From NCBI GenBank assembly GCA_965212205.1, contig CBDBUX010000011.1:1054001-1118000 (forward strand): 64,000 nucleotides of DNA, written 5' to 3'. Under the pieces are notes generated by a model. It did no database searches. It was not told the origin of the DNA and saw only the letters and a program-made list of their open reading frames with translations. Within the stretch, counting starts at the first letter, position 1. Each line of letters opens with the position of its first letter. The position numbers and the translations under genes are program-made. Below, in pieces: positions 1 through 8,056 of the stretch. Source of the DNA: JAHEJJ01 sp965212205 (GTDB taxonomy: Bacteria > Bacteroidota > Bacteroidia > Flavobacteriales > Flavobacteriaceae).

Positions 1-1212
1 CTGCGGTGCCAGCCAAGGACGGTTCTCCCACTGTGGTTTGTCTTGCCACCAGGCGAAGGATAAATAGGCATTGAGCTCGCTGTTGGGCAAAGTTACTGGC
101 CGATTATCTCCATAAAAGTTGATATTCTCCCCTGTAGGCTCTCCTACAAAAATGGCATTGGTATAGGAATGGAGTTCATTCACCAGGTTCTGGCAGGCCG
201 AAAAAGTGCGCCTTCCGATGATCACCATTAATTTACCGGGCTGATTGATCTTTTCGGTTTCTATAAGGCCGGTCACAATCGGTTTATTCTTGTAATTGTT
301 GCCACCCCCGTTGAGCCTCACATCCAGGATGAGCTTTTCCACCTCATTGTTTTCAATAAAATCAAAGAGTCGGGCATAAAAAGCAGGAATGTCCTCCCCT
401 TCCTGATCCTGGATCTGACTGTGCCTCACATATACCGTTTTATGATCGGGCAGATACTCGTAATAATAGATCTTATCAAGATGCTTGAGGTAAAGTGGAG
501 TTTCCGCCATATCCCTTACTCCCGCCCACTTTTTACCGGGTACGATCATACCATATTGCCGCGGAATTTCTTCCCATGGTATAGCGGTAATGACATCCTC
601 GAATGTCTCACCATATTTTTCAAGTTGCAGTGTCAGCTCCAATTTCAATTCCTCCGTTATACCTTGTGCATGCAATACTTCCGGGATCGTTGGATAATTT
701 ATCCCGTAGCCTTTAACGAACTGATCGTTTTCTGCCGGAACTACCGGGCGGACTTGCTCCAGTACTTCCTCTATCGGCATTCCTTCTATCGAGATGATGC
801 GTGCTCCCAGGATTTTTTTGTTATTCTCTGGGGCTCCGGTAATAAAAATTCCGTCATCGAATTGATATAAAACAACGGGGAGCCGGTGTAAGGGAACCTG
901 GTTTTGTCTCAGGCTCAGCAAGGTATGCCCGTATTCAAAAGAAGCCACCAATTTTGTCAGCCCAACCAGGATCTCATGCTGCTCCATTTGAGGAATGGCG
1001 TCGTGGAGATCTTTTACCTTCGCATCCCATTGCGCTGCACTGATCTTTTTAAAGAGGAAGGGATAATCATTATGTACCGTATTATGCAGGAAGTCCAGGT
1101 CTTTTTGCCACTCCTCTGCCGTTAATGTTGTTTGCGCAATCCCGTAAAGGGTAAATAGAAAAAAGAAGAATCCAAGTGCCGTTGCACTTGGTTTTAGTAT
1201 TATAGGTTTCAT
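1..1212 (-). CDS. S41-like (tail-specific type) secreted peptidase, C-terminus cut by window edge
   Basis: Reading the minus strand from an ATG at 1212 gives 404 codons open to the window edge, so the 3' end of the gene lies outside. Residues 1-26 form a signal peptide (hydrophobic FFFFLF core, cleavage near GIAQ). The C-terminal half resembles the S41/CtpA-like peptidase fold: NGGGNN at about 301-305, and GRRTFSACQ around 333-341, where S338 sits in the position of the family nucleophile, followed by GEPTGE at 357-362. No PDZ domain is obvious; residues 80-160 carry an SIEGMPIEEV stretch typical of a degenerate PDZ-like region. It would act in the periplasm or at the outer surface. Family membership is recognised from motifs; whether it is catalytic cannot be settled because the rest of the domain is missing. 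Confidence 0.8.
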   Translation of the reverse strand, partial: MKPIILKPSATALGFFFFLFTLYGIAQTTLTAEEWQKDLDFLHNTVHNDYPFLFKKISAAQWDAKVKDLHDAIPQMEQHEILVGLTKLVASFEYGHTLLSLRQNQVPLHRLPVVLYQFDDGIFITGAPENNKKILGARIISIEGMPIEEVLEQVRPVVPAENDQFVKGYGINYPTIPEVLHAQGITEELKLELTLQLEKYGETFEDVITAIPWEEIPRQYGMIVPGKKWAGVRDMAETPLYLKHLDKIYYYEYLPDHKTVYVRHSQIQDQEGEDIPAFYARLFDFIENNEVEKLILDVRLNGGGNNYKNKPIVTGLIETEKINQPGKLMVIIGRRTFSACQNLVNELHSYTNAIFVGEPTGENINFYGDNRPVTLPNSELNAYLSFAWWQDKPQWENRPWLAPQ

Positions 1213-1449
1213 CTGAGAATATTTTGTGTTCCGGTTTTACAGTAATAGGACGCAGGCTAGTGGGATCTGTTACAGATTTACAGTCAAAGTATATTGATGA
1301 TGTTTTAAGCAGGACGACAAAACGCGAAGATGGTCACATCGAGGCGGTAACACAGTATCAAAAAACCCAAAACATCTTATCCTTTGATTACTCTGATCCT
1401 TATCCCCCCACTTTTACTGATAGGCGTATGGCTTCGGTCGGCAAAATGA

Positions 1450-3687
1450 TTATACGGTATAAGGGGATTCGTTTCTGGGAAATAGGCCGCGGTATTTGCC
1501 GGAAGGGATTTTATACGGAACAATGATAAAATTATGTGCGGTCCTGATCTTCCCGTCGTAATCGCTGCTGAGATGGACCACATCGCCCGCTTGAAGTTGC
1601 CTGTTTTTGATGTCCGTTTCGTTCATCATAATAATGCGTCTTTCATTATAGATCCCCCGGTAGCGATCATCGAGTCCGTAAATGGTAGTATTGAACTGAT
1701 CGTGCGAACGGATGGTCATCAACATCAGTTCGTCTTTGGCCAGCTGATGCTGCGGTAGTGCATTGATCGTAATCTTGGCTTTTCCTCCTGGCAATTTCTC
1801 AAAATCCCCATTTCTGGCATTGTTGGGCAGATAGTATCCGTTACCCTGAGCCCTTTTGCTGGTGTTCTCAAATCCTTTGACCACCAAGTCGATCTTTTCA
1901 CGGATCAAGGCATAGTCTTCCCCCATCTCCTTCCAGTTAACCGGATGTACTCCATTAAAGTAAGCTGAGGCTAAGGCTGAGACAATTTCGGGCTCACTTT
2001 TTAGATTGTCCGAAGATGGTTTTAGTATCCCTTTACTTTGCCGTACCCTCCCCATACTGTTTTCGGTGGTCACATATTGTGGTTGTCCGCCGGTCATATC
2101 TTTTTCTGATCGCCCGTAGGTGGGCAGGATCAGGGCTGTTTTGCCGGTCACCAGGTGCGATCTGTTGAGCTTGGTACTTACCTGTACAGTAAGCTCACAG
2201 TTTTCCAAGGCTCTGGCCGTATAGTCGGTATCGGAGGCAGCCATAAGAAAATTACCGCCTAATGCCATAAATACCTTTGCCTTGCCCTCGTACATAGCTT
2301 CCATTGAGCCTACGGTGTCCAATCCGGCCTTGTCGGGAGGTTGGAAACCCATATGTTTTTTTATACGCTCGTTAAGGCTTTTGTCGACATAATGCATAAT
2401 GCCCACAGAGCGATCACCCTGTACGTTGCTATGCCCCCGAACCGGACAAGTACCTGCGTGTGGTTTACCTATCGATCCTTTCAACAAAAGGAGGTTTACG
2501 TACTCCCTGATGGTCTCCACGCCGTTCTTATGTTGGGTGAGCCCCATAGCCCAGCAGATTACAATCTTTTTCCGATCGGCGATTAAGCGAACCGCCTCCT
2601 CTACCCTGGCCTTCTCCACCCCGCACAGGTCGAGTAATTCCTGTTCTGAATATTGTTCCAGGTCATCTAAAAGCGCCTGGTATCCGGTGGTAGTATGTTT
2701 GATAAATTCCTGGTCGAAAATCTGTTTTCCCTGAGACTCAATATTATTTAACTTCTTAATAATCAGCTTAATAAGCGGAATATCCTGATTGATATTTACC
2801 GGCAGGTGAAGATCAGCGATCGGGCTCCCCTGCCCTATCCAACCCTTGCTGCGTTGCGGGTTTTTAAAACGGACAAGACCGGCTTCTTCAAGCGGGTTAA
2901 TACTAATAATCTTTCCGCCGTTTAGCTTGCATTTTTCCAGAGCTGATAACATCCTGGGATGGTTGGTGCCCGGATTCTGTCCGGCGATAATGATCAACTC
3001 CGCTCCATAAAGGTCGTCCAGAGTAACACTGCCTTTCCCGATGCCCAAAGTTTCAGACAGGGCCACCCCGCTCGATTCGTGACACATATTGGAACAGTCG
3101 GGCATATTGTTAGTGCCAAAAGCCCTTACGAACATGCCATATAAGAAAGCCGCCTCATTGCTAGAACGGCCCGAAGTATAGAAAATAGCCTGATCAGGCT
3201 GATCGAGAGTTTTCAGGTGATCGGCGATTAATACAAATGCTTTTTCCCAGTCAATAGGTTCATAATAAAGGCTTTGTGGTCTTAGAACTAAAGGTTCACT
3301 TAATCTTCCAAAAAAATTAAGTTCGTAATCGGTAAAGCGCGAAAGTTCCTCCACACTATATCTGGAAAAAAAATCCGCTGCTATGCTTTTGGTAGTGGCT
3401 TCATCGGCCAGGGCTTTAGCTCCATTTTCACAGAACTCACCCAGGGTGGAAGGTTTTTCCGGATCGGGCCAGGCACAGCTGGGGCAGTCGAACCCTTCTT
3501 TCTGATTCATTTTAAACAAACTGCGCATAGAGCGCCAGGCTCCCATTTCTTTTAAGCTGTGCTTTAGTGCGGCCATCACACCTTCTTTACCTGCAGCAAA
3601 GTCCTTGGGTTCATCCAGTTTTAGGCCGGTAAAATGGTCAGGCCCCCTGGCAAGAACATTTCTGGAAAATGAATCATTTTTATTCAC
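1450..3687 (-). CDS. FdhF/YdeP family molybdopterin oxidoreductase
   Basis: A long molybdopterin-dependent oxidoreductase of the FdhF/YdeP type (formate-dehydrogenase-alpha-like, substrate unknown in most members). Visible marks are a CPSCAWPDP motif near the N-terminus for an FeS site, an MCHESSGVAL stretch, GQNPGTNHPRMLSAL for cofactor binding and a C-terminal molydopterin-dinucleotide-binding domain with IRSHDQFNTTIYG. The frame stays open upstream to an ATG at 3756, but those 23 codons lie in a degenerate heptad repeat, so I prefer the GTG at 3687, which still precedes the conserved TGLKLDEPKDFAAG segment. A DUF7009 gene lies directly upstream on the same strand, the usual arrangement for this oxidoreductase in Bacteroidetes, suggesting a two-gene operon. 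No signal peptide is seen, so it is probably cytoplasmic. Confidence 0.88.
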   Translation of the reverse strand: MNKNDSFSRNVLARGPDHFTGLKLDEPKDFAAGKEGVMAALKHSLKEMGAWRSMRSLFKMNQKEGFDCPSCAWPDPEKPSTLGEFCENGAKALADEATTKSIAADFFSRYSVEELSRFTDYELNFFGRLSEPLVLRPQSLYYEPIDWEKAFVLIADHLKTLDQPDQAIFYTSGRSSNEAAFLYGMFVRAFGTNNMPDCSNMCHESSGVALSETLGIGKGSVTLDDLYGAELIIIAGQNPGTNHPRMLSALEKCKLNGGKIISINPLEEAGLVRFKNPQRSKGWIGQGSPIADLHLPVNINQDIPLIKLIIKKLNNIESQGKQIFDQEFIKHTTTGYQALLDDLEQYSEQELLDLCGVEKARVEEAVRLIADRKKIVICWAMGLTQHKNGVETIREYVNLLLLKGSIGKPHAGTCPVRGHSNVQGDRSVGIMHYVDKSLNERIKKHMGFQPPDKAGLDTVGSMEAMYEGKAKVFMALGGNFLMAASDTDYTARALENCELTVQVSTKLNRSHLVTGKTALILPTYGRSEKDMTGGQPQYVTTENSMGRVRQSKGILKPSSDNLKSEPEIVSALASAYFNGVHPVNWKEMGEDYALIREKIDLVVKGFENTSKRAQGNGYYLPNNARNGDFEKLPGGKAKITINALPQHQLAKDELMLMTIRSHDQFNTTIYGLDDRYRGIYNERRIIMMNETDIKNRQLQAGDVVHLSSDYDGKIRTAHNFIIVPYKIPSGKYRGLFPRNESPYTV

Positions 3688-3705
3688 CTTGAAAAGGTAA
3701 TGAAG

Positions 3706-3767
3706 AATTGTTAATAATTGATGATGGAAAATGGAGAATGGACAATCAACAATCAATAATCTCCAAT
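3706..3767. repeat. degenerate ATTNNNN heptad repeat (array A)
   Basis: Read on the minus strand, this tract falls into consecutive seven-base units beginning with ATT: ATTGGAG, ATTATTG, ATTGTTG, ATTGTCC, ATTCTCC, ATTTTCC, ATCATCA, ATTATTA. It starts immediately after the DUF7009 stop codon and runs into the 5' end of the oxidoreductase frame. The same unit structure recurs near 8011 and 11553. Function is unknown. Confidence 0.7.
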
Positions 3768-4136
3768 CTATTCAACCGCTTTTGGATTCATGTAATTGTC
3801 GGTTTCGTCTTCTCCGCGGGGGCTGAGACAGGTAAAGTCTTTTTCGAGCAGTAGGGATAGCTGTTGTTGTTCGGGTAATTCGATCGTGTGTTCGAAGCCG
3901 ACCTGATCATTGGTGTACCAATCTTTTCCTAGGGTTTTGGGAAGATATAGCGTGATGTGGTTATCCTTGAAGCTGGCATGTAGCTGTTCGAACTCCGAAC
4001 TAATCCTGACACCATAACCAAAGGTTTTGTCTAAAAAGGCAGTGGATTCTTCCACCGAACCTGCAGTACATAACTGCTCTACTTCAGATTTTGTGAGTCT
4101 GAAGCGGATAGAATTTGCTCGAATTCGTATTTTCAT
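3768..4136 (-). CDS. DUF7009 family protein
   Basis: A protein of about 122 residues starting MKIRIRANSIRFRL, a start that matches how members of this small family begin; 18 further in-frame codons upstream are probably untranslated. It has no signal peptide and no membrane segment and contains alternating charged and hydrophobic strands. The family is recognised by its placement directly upstream of FdhF/YdeP-type oxidoreductases in Bacteroidetes and by its N-terminal sequence. A role as an accessory or maturation partner of the molybdoenzyme is an inference from that pairing. The stop codon abuts heptad array A. Confidence 0.75.
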   Translation of the reverse strand: MKIRIRANSIRFRLTKSEVEQLCTAGSVEESTAFLDKTFGYGVRISSEFEQLHASFKDNHITLYLPKTLGKDWYTNDQVGFEHTIELPEQQQLSLLLEKDFTCLSPRGEDETDNYMNPKAVE

Positions 4137-4238
4137 AGGTAGAACTAAAATAGATCTGTTTAAAAGTACAATATAACTGACTATTGTCATAGGGCTTTCA
4201 GTTTCAGATATTGAATTTTGTCCGTAAAATATTATATC

Positions 4239-4427
4239 ATGTCAAGCGAAAAAAAATCACACATACATCACACATCTAACGCCGTATACGGATTGGGTTT
4301 CCTGGGAGCTGCGATATACTATGTTCAAATGGCCAGCGGCTTTTGGAGCGTGGTAGTTGGTCTGATAAAAGCTGTTTTTTGGCCGGCATTTCTGGTGTAC
4401 GAAGTACTAAGACACCTCGAATTATAG
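4239..4427 (+). CDS. small two-helix membrane protein
   Basis: A 62-residue protein (MSSEKKSHIHHTSNAVYGLGF...) with a short polar, His-rich N-terminus and two hydrophobic helices (about 19-36 and 40-57). The ATG at 4239 is preferred over one seven codons upstream because homologous small membrane proteins in Bacteroidetes begin just before the SNAVYGLGF segment. That pattern is widespread but has no known function. It stands alone between divergent DUF7009 and the downstream GH3 gene. Confidence 0.75.
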   Translation: MSSEKKSHIHHTSNAVYGLGFLGAAIYYVQMASGFWSVVVGLIKAVFWPAFLVYEVLRHLEL

Positions 4428-4443
4428 TACCTGTGCCACTTTG

Positions 4444-4460
4444 CGGACCAAAATGGTCTG
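4444..4460 (+). terminator. weak stem-loop after small membrane protein gene
   Basis: CGGACCA and TGGTCTG pair across an AAA loop (7 bp including one G-T). It lies 16 bases after the stop of the small membrane protein gene. There is no clear T tract behind it, so a termination role is only possible. Confidence 0.3.
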
Positions 4461-4562
4461 TTGTAATACATCAAGATGGCATACTGTACTTAAGCATTAT
4501 TTTTATTAATGATAAGATCCAATTTAAACCAGGGCTGACACCTTGAAAATCAACAATAAAGT

Positions 4563-6497
4563 ATGAAGACTTTTAAAAAAGTCCTGAAATGGACATTGGG
4601 AATACTCCTGTTACTGATCATCGGCGTTTTCCTTTTTTTCTTTATCAAGATCCAGAGCATCAAAAGTGAAGGAAGGGATAAATTGGTAGGTCCCGCCCCT
4701 ACCCTTACCGAAGATGGGTATAGCTATAGGGATCTCAATAAAAATGGCAGCCTGGATGTCTATGAAGATTCCCGTGCTGGTGTGGATGCGCGGGTCGAGG
4801 ATCTTCTTGCCCAAATGACAGTGGAAGAGAAAGCGGGACAAATGTTCCATCCTTTTCAGTTCTCCGGTTTTGAGCCTATACGGGCCATGCGATTTATGGC
4901 GATGATGAATCCGCCTGAAAAATATGTCGGAATTCGCGGACTAACACACTTTTCTACTGCTCTGTCTCCTGAAGATGTCATCGACCACATAAAATGGACC
5001 AATGAGGTCCAGGAATTAGCAGAACAAACCCGCTTGGGGATACCGGTAACCTTTAGTGCCGATCCCAAGCATAGTGAAAAGCGCGGAGCCTCTTTCTTTA
5101 TGAAGGGATTATCGCAATGGCCCGATGCTACAGGATTTGCCGCCTTAAGAGATTCTATGCTTATTTACAGGTTTGGCCAGATCGCGGCCAGGGAATATAG
5201 GGCTATTGGATTACATGCCTCCCTCCACCCGGTGGCAGACCTGGCGACAGAACCTCGTTGGGGCCGGATCGCCGGTACTTTCGGAGAGGATTCGCAGATA
5301 TCTTCTATGCTAACGGCTGCGTATATCTATGGAATGCAAGGCGACAGCCTTGGGGTTAATTCCGTATCGACGATGACAAAGCACTTTTCGGGCGGTGGTC
5401 CGCAAAAAGACGGATGGGATGCCCATTTTAAATATGGTAAAGACCAGGTTTATCCGGGTGATAACTTCGATCATCATGTGATCCCGTTCAGAGCAGCTAT
5501 CAAAGCAGGTACGGCCCAGATGATGCCTTACTATGGAATACCCGTAGGCCAAACCGGAGAAGATGTGGGATTTGCTTTTAATAAAGAGATCATTACCGAT
5601 CTGTTGCTCGACAGCCTCCAATTTAAGGGAATAGTATGCTCGGACTGGGGTATACTGCGTGATCCTGACCGGGCCGGTGCCAATTTGATTGAACCTATGG
5701 ACCATGGTGTGGAACAGCTCGATGTTTATTCTCAAACCGAAAAAGCCTTAAATGCTGGCATCGATCAATTTGGGGGTAACGACAACCCTGAACTGATCAT
5801 TAAGTTGGTTATGGACGGGCGTATTTCGGAATCACGACTCGACCGGTCGGTTCGCAAGCTCTTAAAGCAAAAATTCGTGCTAGGTCTTTTTGAAGATCCT
5901 TATGTTCATGAGGAAGAAGGATTGAAGAATGTTGCAAGACCCGAAGATGTTGCACTTGGACTCCAAACCATGATCCGGTCTACCATCTTATTAAAGAACG
6001 AGGACAATATTTTGCCCTTGGAGAAAAATAAAAGGGTCTATGTTGAAAATATGGATAAGGATTTGGCCTCTTCATATTTTGATGTCGTAAAAAAACCCGA
6101 AGACGCGGATGTGATCTTACTTAGGCTCGAGGCACCTTTTGAACCCCGCGAAGGCTTGTTGGAAAGTATTTTTCATCAGGGACGCCTTAATTACACCGAA
6201 GAGGAACTGGTGTCTATACTGAAGCTCTTACGCACAAAACCCACCGTGGTCTCGGTTTACCTGGAACGACCCATCGTCGTCCCGGAGATCAGCGACGAAA
6301 GTGCAGCACTACTCGGACATTTTAGTATATCGGACAAGGCGCTATTTGAACTTATTTCGGGCAAAGGTGGCCCTGAAGGAAAACTCCCATTTGAACTCCC
6401 CTCCTCGATGGAGGCGGTGAAGAATCAAAAGGAAGACCTGCCGTATGACTCGGAAAACCCACTATATCCATTTGGTTTTGGGCTCGAATACGATTAA
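4563..6497 (+). CDS. glycoside hydrolase family 3 protein (beta-glucosidase/exo-beta-glycosidase type)
   Basis: A 644-residue GH3 enzyme, which hydrolyses terminal beta-linked glucose or xylose. An N-terminal hydrophobic segment (about 11-28) preceded by lysines anchors or exports it. The TIM-barrel domain shows LHPVADLATEPRWGRIAGTFGED (about 221-243, written here as landmark), KHFSGGGPQ at about 273-280 and the nucleophile region VCSDWG, with D361 as the expected catalytic aspartate. The second domain is short and ends at YPFGFGLEY, the usual GH3 end; no fibronectin-III domain follows. A segment DLNKNGSLDVYEDS near residue 57 looks like a calcium-binding loop. No SusCD pair or other polysaccharide-utilisation genes are nearby, so substrate cannot be inferred from context. 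Confidence 0.92.
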   Translation: MKTFKKVLKWTLGILLLLIIGVFLFFFIKIQSIKSEGRDKLVGPAPTLTEDGYSYRDLNKNGSLDVYEDSRAGVDARVEDLLAQMTVEEKAGQMFHPFQFSGFEPIRAMRFMAMMNPPEKYVGIRGLTHFSTALSPEDVIDHIKWTNEVQELAEQTRLGIPVTFSADPKHSEKRGASFFMKGLSQWPDATGFAALRDSMLIYRFGQIAAREYRAIGLHASLHPVADLATEPRWGRIAGTFGEDSQISSMLTAAYIYGMQGDSLGVNSVSTMTKHFSGGGPQKDGWDAHFKYGKDQVYPGDNFDHHVIPFRAAIKAGTAQMMPYYGIPVGQTGEDVGFAFNKEIITDLLLDSLQFKGIVCSDWGILRDPDRAGANLIEPMDHGVEQLDVYSQTEKALNAGIDQFGGNDNPELIIKLVMDGRISESRLDRSVRKLLKQKFVLGLFEDPYVHEEEGLKNVARPEDVALGLQTMIRSTILLKNEDNILPLEKNKRVYVENMDKDLASSYFDVVKKPEDADVILLRLEAPFEPREGLLESIFHQGRLNYTEEELVSILKLLRTKPTVVSVYLERPIVVPEISDESAALLGHFSISDKALFELISGKGGPEGKLPFELPSSMEAVKNQKEDLPYDSENPLYPFGFGLEYD

Positions 6498-6566
6498 AAC
6501 AAATTGATCTCTAAAAATGACAAGCTACATTTATTTGTACTTTTAATCTAACTAATCTACTTCCTG

Positions 6567-6701
6567 ATGCAAAAAATAATCAGAGCCATTGTGGCCTACT
6601 GGGGAGCCCGAAAGATGAGCGGGGGTCGTTGTGGCTGTATGACTATCGTACTTTTTGTAATTCTTTATTGGTTATTGGGATACGTCTTCGAGCTTTTTTA
6701 A
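6567..6701 (+). CDS. 44-residue membrane microprotein
   Basis: ATG at 6567 opens a 44-codon frame with a basic amphipathic start (MQKIIRAIVAYWGARKMSGG), a CGC turn and one strong membrane helix (MTIVLFVILYWLLGYVF). The WGARKMSGG-then-helix layout resembles small conserved Flavobacteriaceae membrane proteins. It sits 69 bases after the GH3 gene. No function is known; single-helix topology with a cytoplasmic basic end is inferred. Confidence 0.6.
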   Translation: MQKIIRAIVAYWGARKMSGGRCGCMTIVLFVILYWLLGYVFELF

Positions 6702-6765
6702 TAGCTATCCTCTGAATGCGCAATATTTTCCAATAGTTCTCAAGCCCAATTCTTCGGCAATAGTG

Positions 6766-6773
6766 TACTTTTG
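6766..6773 (+). promoter_or_regulatory. Bacteroidetes -7 box before MFS gene
   Basis: TACTTTTG matches the Bacteroidetes TAnnTTTG -7 element. It ends four bases before the ATG at 6778, so the transcript would be almost leaderless. No clear TTTG -33 box is seen. Confidence 0.45.
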
Positions 6774-6777
6774 CCGG

Positions 6778-7986
6778 ATGGTAAAATCGAGCCAGACTCA
6801 ATTGGAATTTGTTGCCCTTATGGCCGCGCTGATGTCTATCGCTGCGCTGGCACTCGATGCGCTTTTGCCTGCTTTGGATGTGATTGGAAGAGCTGTAGGT
6901 AATAACGATCCCGTTCAAAATCAATTGCTGATCACACTTTTCTTTCTTGGCCTGGGAACAGGGCCCTTGCTTTTTGGCCCAATTTCCGATAGTATTGGCC
7001 GTAAACCAGTTGTTTATTGGGGTTTCGCTCTCTTTATACTTGCCAGTTATCTATGTGTAGCAGCACAGAGTTTTGAGATGCTGGTTGCCGGACGAGTATT
7101 GCAAGGGATAGCGCTTGCAGCTCCAAGAACCATTGGAATTGCGATGATCAGAGATTGTTATGATGGCGATTATATGGCCCGTATTATTTCCTTTGTTACG
7201 GTGGTGTTCATACTGGTTCCGATTATTGCCCCGGCCCTGGGGAAGGCCATATTCGATGTCTACGGATGGGAAGCTATCTTTCATATGCAAGTCATATTTG
7301 CTGTGCTGGTATCCATTTGGTTTTGGAAAAGACAACCTGAGACACTTGAGATCCGAAAGCGGACCTCCTTCCGTTTCGGTGTATTTATCAGCGGCTACAA
7401 GGAATTATTGGGCTATCGGCAAACGATGCTATTTACTCTGATCTGGGGCTTTATCACCGGCTCTTTTCTGGTATATCTCAGCACCGCCCAGCAGATTTTC
7501 CAGGAACAATATGAACTCAAGGAAGCGTTCCCGTATATTTTTGCGGCACTGGCACTTACCATTGGAACTGCAACACTCTTAAATGGCACTCTTGTAGTAC
7601 GTTTTGGAATGTTGCGCATTGTAACGGTAGCCCTGGGCGCTTTTGTTTTGATCTCACTGTTTTATATCATATTATTTGCTAGTTCGGGCAATCCCTCTTT
7701 TCCGGTGGCGCTAAGTTTTTTTGCCTTACAGTTTTTTGCGATCGGGTTTCTCTTCGGGAATCTCAGGGCACTGGCCATGGAACCGGTGGGTCATATTGCA
7801 GGAATCGGGGCAGCGATCAGTGGTTTTATCGCCACCATAATGGGCGTACCGATCAGCGCCTTCATCGGAAGCTATGTTACTAATAGCGTCCTTCCCATGT
7901 TTGTAGGGTTTCTGGTGTGTGGGCTAGTCTCTGTTGTTATCCTTGGATTTTACCACAAAGGAAAAGGGATCCGTAGCCGTGTATAA
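6778..7986 (+). CDS. MFS transporter, Bcr/CflA drug-efflux type
   Basis: A 402-residue major facilitator with twelve predicted hydrophobic helices. Motif A of the family is present as GPISDSIGRKPVV between helices 2 and 3, and motif C-like residues follow in VAGRVLQGIALAAPRTIGIAMIRD (positions roughly 108-131), which fits the Bcr/CflA branch of drug:proton antiporters. The ATG at 6778 is chosen over an upstream ATG because a -7 promoter box lies between them. Substrate is unknown. Confidence 0.87.
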   Translation: MVKSSQTQLEFVALMAALMSIAALALDALLPALDVIGRAVGNNDPVQNQLLITLFFLGLGTGPLLFGPISDSIGRKPVVYWGFALFILASYLCVAAQSFEMLVAGRVLQGIALAAPRTIGIAMIRDCYDGDYMARIISFVTVVFILVPIIAPALGKAIFDVYGWEAIFHMQVIFAVLVSIWFWKRQPETLEIRKRTSFRFGVFISGYKELLGYRQTMLFTLIWGFITGSFLVYLSTAQQIFQEQYELKEAFPYIFAALALTIGTATLLNGTLVVRFGMLRIVTVALGAFVLISLFYIILFASSGNPSFPVALSFFALQFFAIGFLFGNLRALAMEPVGHIAGIGAAISGFIATIMGVPISAFIGSYVTNSVLPMFVGFLVCGLVSVVILGFYHKGKGIRSRV

Positions 7987-8010
7987 GCCTGGATCCCTTG
8001 TAGATTCCTA

Positions 8011-8056
8011 ATTGTTAATTATCCATTATCCATTGTCAATTCTCCATTAATCATTT
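8011..8056. repeat. degenerate ATTNNNN heptad repeat (array B)
   Basis: Plus-strand units ATTGTTA, ATTATCC, ATTATCC, ATTGTCA, ATTCTCC, ATTAATC, ATT lie in perfect seven-base register. The tract fills the gap between the convergent MFS and BNR-protein genes and runs over the BNR gene's stop codon, so the last codons of that gene are made of repeat. Confidence 0.75.
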
